Origin: Flavobacteriaceae bacterium | GTDB taxonomy: Bacteria > Bacteroidota > Bacteroidia > Flavobacteriales > Flavobacteriaceae | Direction of reading: 5' to 3' | Length of the DNA stretch: 34,768 nucleotides | Assembly (NCBI GenBank): GCA_002862705.1 | Contig: PKDU01000056.1 | Location: 1-34,768 of the forward strand | Shown here: positions 28,638 to 34,768 of the stretch, one piece after another | How the letters are laid out: the number at the start of each line of letters is the position of its first letter | How positions within the stretch are numbered: the stretch's first letter is position 1 | Program-made: the position numbers and the translations under genes | The notes under the pieces: generated by a model | What the model saw: only the letters and a program-made list of their open reading frames with translations | Databases searched by the model: none | What the model was told of the DNA's origin: nothing

Positions 28638-31600
28638 ATGAAAACTAAACTTATTAAAATTTTAACACTTGCGTTAATCGCAGTGTTTCAAGTTGCTTTA
28701 GCTCAACAAGTTGTTCAAGGTACTGTTACTGACCAAGACGGCATGCCACTTCCTGGTGCAACTGTTGTAATTAAAGGAACTTCTACGGCAACTTCTGCCG
28801 ACTTTGATGGAAATTTTACAATTGCTGCTAAAAACGGTGACGTTTTAGTCATAAGCTATGTAGGATATAGTCCCAGCGAAGTTACTGTCGATGGAGCATC
28901 TGCAAATGCTAAACTTTCAACATCAACTGACCTGGATGAAGTTGTTGTAACCGGTTATGGAGTTTTTGATAAAAAACGTTTTACAGGTAGTGCTGTGACT
29001 ATTGGCGGTGAGAAATTAAGTTCTAAGAATGTTCCTAACGTCTCTCAGGCTCTTTTGGGGGAAGCTGTAGGTGTTACAGTAGTTAATACTTCAGGACAAC
29101 CTGGAACAGCGTCTACGGTTCGTGTTCGTGGAAGAACAGGCTCTATCAATGGAAATTCTGCTCCTTTGTACGTTGTTGATGGAATTCCGTTTAACGGAGG
29201 TATAAATGCTATTAACCCTAACGATATTGCCTCAACTACTATTTTAAAAGATGCTGCTGCTACCGCAATTTATGGTAACAGAGGAGCTAACGGTGTAATT
29301 TTAATTACAACTAAAAGAGGTAAAGTTGGGGAGACTAAAATATCATTAAACTTGAAAACTGGTACTAACATGGATTATCTGCCTAGGTATTCAGTCATTA
29401 ATAGTCCTGAAAGATTTGTTGAAATTGCATGGGAATCAGTTCGTAATAGACAATTGGGTCTAGGTGAAACTGCTGCAAATGCTGCTACAATTGCAAATTC
29501 TACATTATTTGCCAATGCAGGTACTTTTGATCCAAATTATAATATGTGGAATGCTGCAGGCGATCAATTGATTGATCCCGCTACAGGATTATTTTTACCT
29601 GGTATTACAAGAAAGTATACTCCCGAGTACTGGAGAGATTATGCTTTTCAAGATTCTCAAAGAAATGAAGCAAATTTAAGTATCAGTGGTGGAGGTGAAA
29701 AGATGTCTTATTTTTACTCTGTTGGGGGTCTAGAAGATGTTGGCTATGGTATCAACTCAAACTTTAAAAGATACAATACTAGATTAAACCTAGATTTTAA
29801 ACCCACAAACTGGTTAACATACAAAGCAGACTTAAGTTACACCTACACAAATACCAATGCTAATGGTCAAAGTTCTGACTCTGGAAGTATTTTTTGGACT
29901 ACAGCAAATATGCCTAGACTCTACCCTTTATTTGAAAGAGACGCAAACGGTGAAAAAATGAGAGATGTATATGGAGGGTTTAAATATGATTATGGTGAGA
30001 CTTATTCAAGGGGGTTTTCTGGATTGACTAACTCAATTGCAGATGCTCACTACAATACAAATTTGTCTCATTCCCATAGAGTAGGCACAATTCAAAGTTT
30101 TGTGATTGATATTAGTAGCGATCTCGATTTTGAAACAAATTTTTCCTACTACGTTCAAGAAGGTGATAGTACTTTCCGCTCTGACCCTTTTTATGGGTCT
30201 TCTCGAGGACAAGGTGGTTATATTTCAAAATCAACTTCGGAATATTCTCAATGGGTAGTAAGAAATGCCTTAAGATTTAATAAAGAATTTTGGGACGGGT
30301 ACATGGAAGTTGATGCTTATGTTGCTCATGAATCAGAAAGTCGTGAAAGCTATGGAATGAATGCGAATAAATTTAATTTAGTTGAGCCTCAAGGCCTTGA
30401 GCTATATAATGCAGTCGTTAACAATACGTCAACCTCAAGTAAATCCATTTTATCTCGTGAAGCCATAGTTGCTTATGCAAGGTTTTCAATTGATGACAAA
30501 TATTTCTTTGCTGGTGATGTTAGGCGCGACGGATCTTCTGTATTTGCTAATGAAAAATGGGGGACTTTCGGTTCTGTTAGTGGTGCTTGGATTATTTCAG
30601 AAGAGGACTTTTATCAATCCGATATATTTGACTTTCTTAAAATTAAGACAAGTTATGGTGTCTTAGGAGAGGCACTAGGACAAGGCTTCTACCCTGGATA
30701 TGATGTTTTCTCAATACAAAATTTAGACGGATCACCATCACTTGGGTTTGTAAGTAAGGGTAATCCTAATTTAACATGGGAAAGAGCCGAACAATTAAGC
30801 TTTGGTGTTGAATTTGAAGCGGGTATTTTTGAAGGCTCTGTAGAAACTTATGTTAAAGATAGAGATGATATGTTCTTCACTCAAAATGTTGGTCCTTCTG
30901 TGGGATATCGTTCGATAATAGTAAATGATGGTGGATTAAGAAATAGAGGTGTAGAATTTGATATTAGCGCACAGCTCATTGATTCAGATGATTTCAAATT
31001 ATCTCTAAACGTATTAGCTGCAATAGAATCTAATGAAATTACAGCAATGCCAATTGACCCTGCTACTGGTGAGGAAAAACTATTCGACCCATCTGGTTAT
31101 TTTGGTCTTGCCACAGGTCATAGTTCTTATGAGTACTACATGCGAGATTATGCTGGTGTAAATCCCGATACCGGATACGCACAATGGTACAGAAACTTTG
31201 ACGATGCAAACGGAAACGGAGAGTTTGACACTGGTGAGTTTATCGAAGACTTACACGAATACAAGATTTTAAATCCTGATGCAAATATACTAGAGGACGT
31301 GACTGAAACTTACACAGGCGCTACCAAAAGATTTATTGATAAAGTAGCACTTCCAGATTTAACTGGTTCCTTCACTATTGATGCTGAATATAAGAGATTT
31401 GATTTATCAGCAATTTTCACTTACGGAATTGGTGGATATGCCTATGATTTCGCATATCGTGATTTTATGGAAAATGCAACTGCGTCAAACATGCAACAGT
31501 TACACTCTGACATCGAAAATAGATGGCAGAATGTTGGTGACATAACAGATGTTCCAATACTCAACTCAAACTTGCAACCAAATCAAGCAAGTACATCAAC

Positions 31601-31844
31601 AAGGTTCTTAACTGAAGCTGATTTCTTAAACTTTGCAAACCTCCAAGTGGGATTCTCTCTTCCAAGTGATGCAGTTAAAAAGTTTAAAGCAACTGCTGCA
31701 AGAATTTTCATTTCAGGAGATAATCTTATGATATTGTCCAAGAGAGATGGATTCAATCCGACATATTCCCTGTCTGGTGGTACGGGAAGATACACATATG
31801 AGCCTATGACAACAATATCGGCTGGCTTAACTATAAACTTTTAA
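28638..31844 (+). CDS. SusC/RagA-type TonB-dependent outer-membrane transporter
   Basis: Outer-membrane beta-barrel that imports oligomers captured by its SusD partner, powered by TonB. The start is the ATG at 28638; the frame extends back to a TTG at 28611 inside the promoter. The protein has 1068 residues. A Sec signal peptide (1-22, cut at ALA/QQ) precedes a carboxypeptidase-regulatory-like beta domain (about 26-95, GTVTDQDGMPLPGATVVIKG). The TonB-box region DEVVVTGYG follows at 100-108, then the plug (about 111-228: VRVRGR, PLYVVDGIP, ILKDAAATAIYGNRGANGVILITTK). The barrel ends in Phe (GLTINF). Substrate not deducible from sequence; neighbours suggest peptides. Codons are more AT-rich than upstream genes. 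Confidence 0.95.
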   Translation: MKTKLIKILTLALIAVFQVALAQQVVQGTVTDQDGMPLPGATVVIKGTSTATSADFDGNFTIAAKNGDVLVISYVGYSPSEVTVDGASANAKLSTSTDLDEVVVTGYGVFDKKRFTGSAVTIGGEKLSSKNVPNVSQALLGEAVGVTVVNTSGQPGTASTVRVRGRTGSINGNSAPLYVVDGIPFNGGINAINPNDIASTTILKDAAATAIYGNRGANGVILITTKRGKVGETKISLNLKTGTNMDYLPRYSVINSPERFVEIAWESVRNRQLGLGETAANAATIANSTLFANAGTFDPNYNMWNAAGDQLIDPATGLFLPGITRKYTPEYWRDYAFQDSQRNEANLSISGGGEKMSYFYSVGGLEDVGYGINSNFKRYNTRLNLDFKPTNWLTYKADLSYTYTNTNANGQSSDSGSIFWTTANMPRLYPLFERDANGEKMRDVYGGFKYDYGETYSRGFSGLTNSIADAHYNTNLSHSHRVGTIQSFVIDISSDLDFETNFSYYVQEGDSTFRSDPFYGSSRGQGGYISKSTSEYSQWVVRNALRFNKEFWDGYMEVDAYVAHESESRESYGMNANKFNLVEPQGLELYNAVVNNTSTSSKSILSREAIVAYARFSIDDKYFFAGDVRRDGSSVFANEKWGTFGSVSGAWIISEEDFYQSDIFDFLKIKTSYGVLGEALGQGFYPGYDVFSIQNLDGSPSLGFVSKGNPNLTWERAEQLSFGVEFEAGIFEGSVETYVKDRDDMFFTQNVGPSVGYRSIIVNDGGLRNRGVEFDISAQLIDSDDFKLSLNVLAAIESNEITAMPIDPATGEEKLFDPSGYFGLATGHSSYEYYMRDYAGVNPDTGYAQWYRNFDDANGNGEFDTGEFIEDLHEYKILNPDANILEDVTETYTGATKRFIDKVALPDLTGSFTIDAEYKRFDLSAIFTYGIGGYAYDFAYRDFMENATASNMQQLHSDIENRWQNVGDITDVPILNSNLQPNQASTSTRFLTEADFLNFANLQVGFSLPSDAVKKFKATAARIFISGDNLMILSKRDGFNPTYSLSGGTGRYTYEPMTTISAGLTINF

Positions 31845-31854
31845 TCAGAAAATC

Positions 31855-33360
31855 ATGAAATTAAATAATTTATTTTACTTTTTTTTAGCTTCAGTGCTAT
31901 TCATTAGTTGTGAGGAAGAATTTCTTACAGAATATCCAACAAGCTTTATTACACCAGATCAAATTGCTGCTGCGTCAGCAGTCAATCCTGATTTACAAGG
32001 TGGAACAGTAGCCGGAATTTATGAGAATATTTATAAATCAGGTACTGGAGGAACATCCAACCACGATGACTTTGGTCAAAGGGGTTGGGATATTGCAACA
32101 GACATGCTTTCAGGTGATATGGTACTTGGTGCAAAAATATATGGATGGTATTCTGGATATTCAGAATTGACTTTTACTGTTGATTACACAAGTACAAGAA
32201 ACTATATGCCGTGGAGATATTACTTTAGAATTGTAAATCTTTCAAATATTGTTATTGAGGGACTTGGAGGGCGTGATAATGTTCCTGACAGTGATACTGG
32301 AAAGCACTTTTTAGGGCAAGCATTAACAACACGAGCTTACGCTTACTTTTATTTGACACAATTGTACCAAGACGGTTATGATCCCAGTGAACCCATATTG
32401 CCCTTGTATCCAGATACAAAAACGCCTAACGTAGCGAAAAGTACTGCTGCTGAAGTATTTGCTTTTATTGAGGCTGACTGCCAAGCGGCAAAATCGCTCT
32501 TGTCTAACTACACTCGTTCATCAGTAAGTTCTGCAGATAAATATGTTGCAAGTACTGTTCTTGCATATGCATATGGTGCGCAAGGTAAATGGGCTGAGGC
32601 TGCAGCTGAGTCTGCAATTGTTGTACTCGATAGTGGTTATAGAGTAGTAAATAGAGATGAAGCAGTATACTCTGGCGGTGGAGATCCCGTTGGTGGATTT
32701 AATAGTGTCTACAATTACTCAAATAGCATTCTTTGGGGAACAGATTTAACAACTGACAGTAATATGGGACTAGTATCTTTTTGGGGTAAGGTAGATTATT
32801 ATTCCTATAGCTATGCAGCTGCAGGTGATGGTAAAATCATGGATCGCGGTCTTTATGCACAAATGAGGAGCGATGACGTACGAGCTGGTCAATTTTTGAA
32901 TTTACCTGGTCATCCAGTTGATATGTATCCATTGTACAAATTTTATCATGAAGATCGTGTATTTTTTGGGCAACGTACAGTAACTGCTGACTATTTTTAC
33001 TTCAGATATGCTGATATGGTATTGATGCATGCAGAAGCTCAAGCAAACTTAGGTAATGATGCTGCTGCAATATCAACATTAGAGATTTTACTTTCAGAGC
33101 GCTTGGATGATACATCGTATTTAGCTGCTTTATCTGGTCAAGACCTGATTGATGAAATTTATTTACAAACTAGATTAGAATCTTGGGGTGAAGGGAAATC
33201 ATATCTGGCAATGAAACGTAATAAAGCAACAATAACAAGGGGTCCAAACTGGATTGATTTTGCTGGAGATAGTTTTAGTTATGATGATGATAAATTATCA
33301 TTTGAAATTCCAGAGGCCGAAATCAGAGATAATCCCTTTATTAATGACCAAAACGAATAG
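31855..33360 (+). CDS. SusD/RagB-type outer-membrane substrate-binding lipoprotein
   Basis: Surface lipoprotein that caps the SusC barrel and binds the substrate. It has 501 residues. The signal ends LFISC with lipid-modified Cys19, followed by the acidic run EEE that fits a surface-export signal of Bacteroidota lipoproteins. The helical TPR-like core includes YFRIVNLSNIVIEG, LGQALTTRAYAYFYLTQLYQD and the C-terminal FRYADMVLMHAEAQANLG, all typical of the SusD family. It follows susC by 10 bases. A strong terminator lies behind it. Confidence 0.95.
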   Translation: MKLNNLFYFFLASVLFISCEEEFLTEYPTSFITPDQIAAASAVNPDLQGGTVAGIYENIYKSGTGGTSNHDDFGQRGWDIATDMLSGDMVLGAKIYGWYSGYSELTFTVDYTSTRNYMPWRYYFRIVNLSNIVIEGLGGRDNVPDSDTGKHFLGQALTTRAYAYFYLTQLYQDGYDPSEPILPLYPDTKTPNVAKSTAAEVFAFIEADCQAAKSLLSNYTRSSVSSADKYVASTVLAYAYGAQGKWAEAAAESAIVVLDSGYRVVNRDEAVYSGGGDPVGGFNSVYNYSNSILWGTDLTTDSNMGLVSFWGKVDYYSYSYAAAGDGKIMDRGLYAQMRSDDVRAGQFLNLPGHPVDMYPLYKFYHEDRVFFGQRTVTADYFYFRYADMVLMHAEAQANLGNDAAAISTLEILLSERLDDTSYLAALSGQDLIDEIYLQTRLESWGEGKSYLAMKRNKATITRGPNWIDFAGDSFSYDDDKLSFEIPEAEIRDNPFINDQNE

Positions 33361-33390
33361 TCAAGCCTTTATAATTTAAAAGTTTATATA

Positions 33391-33418
33391 AAAACCCACC
33401 TGTTTGGTGGGTTTTTTA
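33391..33418. terminator. Strong, probably bidirectional terminator
   Basis: A perfect 10-bp stem (AAAACCCACC with GGTGGGTTTT, 33391-33400 and 33406-33415) closes over TGTTT. T residues follow on the plus strand, and an A-rich flank before it gives a T run on the minus strand. It suits both susD and the convergent peptidase gene, although the latter ends some 290 bases away. Confidence 0.85.
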
Positions 33419-33709
33419 TTGTCAAATATTTTTAATCGTAAATCATTTTATGATTTAAACACAACGTTTTAAAGTTTGAAGATCCACTACAATAAAGGAG
33501 TATAAAGAATTTTTCAATGCATTATAACATAATGTTAATCTGTCTAAGCCACAATACGATTTTGTATCACAGATGAAATGTCATTTAAAAACATAGATGT
33601 GGTCATTAGCTTATTGACGAAGTGCATTTCAAAATTAGATAGATAATAATTTAGTAAAGTATATTATTTAATTTAAGTTTCTACACATAATCCCTTACAG
33701 AGTTAGAAT
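33419..33709. other. AT-rich convergent intergenic region
   Basis: No gene could be supported between susD and the metallopeptidase stop; together with the terminator the gap is 349 bases. It contains two short inverted repeats: TAAATCA-5-TGATTTA at 33439-33457, and overlapping CATTAT/ATAATG and TAACAT/ATGTTA palindromes at 33520-33537. A 22-codon open frame at 33578-33646 (MSFKNIDVV...) is too short to call. Confidence 0.5.
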
Positions 33710-34768
33710 TTATATAATGACTTTTGCTATATGAACTAGATCATTAGAAAGATGAACCTTTACCATGTATATTTGTGTATTATTTGAGTCTAAATTAATA
33801 TTGTGCCTAGATGGTAATGTTTTAAATTGAGCTTTATTAACGATCCTACCACTAATATCATAGACATAAATCTGACGAATCATTGCAATACTGTTTGTTT
33901 TAATCTCAATATTTGAACCGATAGGTCGAATAGAAATAGCATTTTTAATGTCCCTATTCTCTAGAGAAAGTGTAAAACAACTTGAAACGGTCATGGGGTC
34001 TCCACAAGGATACGGCGAAATAGATTCACTCACGCCAGTTATTCCAGATGAAACAAAAGGCTCAGGTATTTCTTGAAGGTTTCTATAGCCATTACTGCCA
34101 GCATAATGCATTAGGCTATTGTTGTCAATAACATGGTAAAATAATACAGCGTGACCAATTTCGTGCGCCGTCGCAAATGAAAAATCAAATTCGTTTGGGG
34201 CAACGGTGTCATAACCCCAGTTTACTTGGTTATCATATACAAAGTCGATTTCTGTCAATATTGCTGTTATAGATTCTGGATCAGGGCTAGAACTCGAACT
34301 TGGACATGTATAAACTCCTTTAATACTGGTAAAAGCTGCACCTCCATAACCTTGTTCATCAAAATTTTGAAACCTTACTTCATTAAGCGAGCCACTAAAC
34401 TCATCTTCAAGAGTTCTGACTCCGGCGTCAAGGAAGTTAATTCCTGTCTTACATGACCATTCTTCTAGATATTTCAAAAAAATTGTTCTGGCACTTTCGT
34501 TATTATAAAAGTTTGAAAACATTTTAAAATGATACGCGCCATCGATTAAATGAGCTGAAGTGGGTGGGTTAGCTCCATTAGGCATTGCGCCAATATGTCT
34601 TAAGGGAATTGTTAAAGAATCTCCATAGGAAGTAGTTGTTAAAGTAAAGCGTGAATACGGAATTGTAATTTCAGTTCCAAAGGGAGCCATTACAGAAGTC
34701 TCGGGGGTTGTTGGTATTTTTACTTTTATTCTACCTGTTTGGCTTACCTCTTGCTTTTGTTCGTGTTC
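33710..34768 (-). CDS. Secreted zinc metallopeptidase (metzincin-like) with T9SS sorting domain, N terminus outside window
   Basis: The frame is open to the window edge (353 codons with stop), so the signal peptide and probably a propeptide are missing. An internal ATG at 34690 is not the likely start, because 26 further in-frame codons precede it (EHEQKQEVSQTGRIKVKIP...). Counting from that ATG, the zinc site is HEIGH-AVLFYH with His176, Glu177, His180 and His186. Met194 in NSLMHY fits a metzincin Met-turn. The glycine usual at the eighth position of HExxHxxGxxH is Leu here. The last about 75 residues (from ISIRPIGSN; VYDISGRIV; ends VHIAKVII) form a T9SS C-terminal domain. Matrixin-like family is likely; substrate unknown. 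Confidence 0.85.
   Translation of the reverse strand, partial: EHEQKQEVSQTGRIKVKIPTTPETSVMAPFGTEITIPYSRFTLTTTSYGDSLTIPLRHIGAMPNGANPPTSAHLIDGAYHFKMFSNFYNNESARTIFLKYLEEWSCKTGINFLDAGVRTLEDEFSGSLNEVRFQNFDEQGYGGAAFTSIKGVYTCPSSSSSPDPESITAILTEIDFVYDNQVNWGYDTVAPNEFDFSFATAHEIGHAVLFYHVIDNNSLMHYAGSNGYRNLQEIPEPFVSSGITGVSESISPYPCGDPMTVSSCFTLSLENRDIKNAISIRPIGSNIEIKTNSIAMIRQIYVYDISGRIVNKAQFKTLPSRHNINLDSNNTQIYMVKVHLSNDLVHIAKVII

Noticed and set aside
33578-33646. 22-codon open frame in the convergent spacer
   Set aside because: Too short to support without conservation data; no promoter or recognisable sequence.

Overview
The window comes from a member of the Bacteroidota, most probably class Flavobacteriia. 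Three things point there: the gene order of the ribosomal block with carA and eno at its far end, the promoter style (TTTG ... TAnnTTTG, with no convincing Shine-Dalgarno sequences), and the presence of SusC/SusD and type IX secretion (T9SS) C-terminal sorting domains. Several genes use GTG starts or TAATG/ATGA overlaps, so the DNA is compact.

Region 1 (1-19341, all minus strand) is one long translation block. It is read from a near-consensus promoter at 19379-19409 and runs rpsL, rpsG, fusA, rpsJ, rplC, rplD, rplW, rplB, rpsS, rplV, rpsC, rplP, rpmC, rpsQ, rplN, rplX, rplE, rpsN, rpsH, rplF, rplR, rpsE, rpmD, rplO, secY, infA, rpmJ, rpsM, rpsK, rpsD, rpoA, rplQ. The str, S10, spc and alpha operons are therefore fused, without tuf, adk or map. 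A perfect 12-bp hairpin with a T tract ends it after rplQ (2432-2463). A separate promoter-like element then serves carA and eno. eno is cut by the window edge a few codons before its stop.

Region 2 (19541-26242, plus strand) is a menaquinone cluster: menF, menD, menB, menA, menC, menE. The five junction-proximal genes menD to menE overlap by 1-4 bases, and menD has its own promoter-like element. Together they convert chorismate to demethylmenaquinone, except for the MenH step, the DHNA-CoA thioesterase and the final methyltransferase, which are not here.

Region 3 (26473-34768) is accessory in character. A T9SS-type S8 (subtilisin-like) peptidase is followed by a SusC/SusD outer-membrane uptake pair. 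A convergent T9SS-type zinc metallopeptidase lies beyond them, truncated at the window end. There are no glycoside hydrolases, so the most economical reading is a protein- or peptide-foraging locus rather than a polysaccharide utilisation locus. The SusC/SusD/metallopeptidase part is visibly more AT-rich than the rest.

The features most worth a second look are the peptidase-SusCD arrangement, a perfect 14-bp palindrome in the divergent rpsL/menF promoter region, an A12 tract abutting the susC promoter, and hairpins in the rpsL-rpsG and rpsK-rpsD spacers. No RNA genes, insertion sequences or CRISPR arrays were seen.
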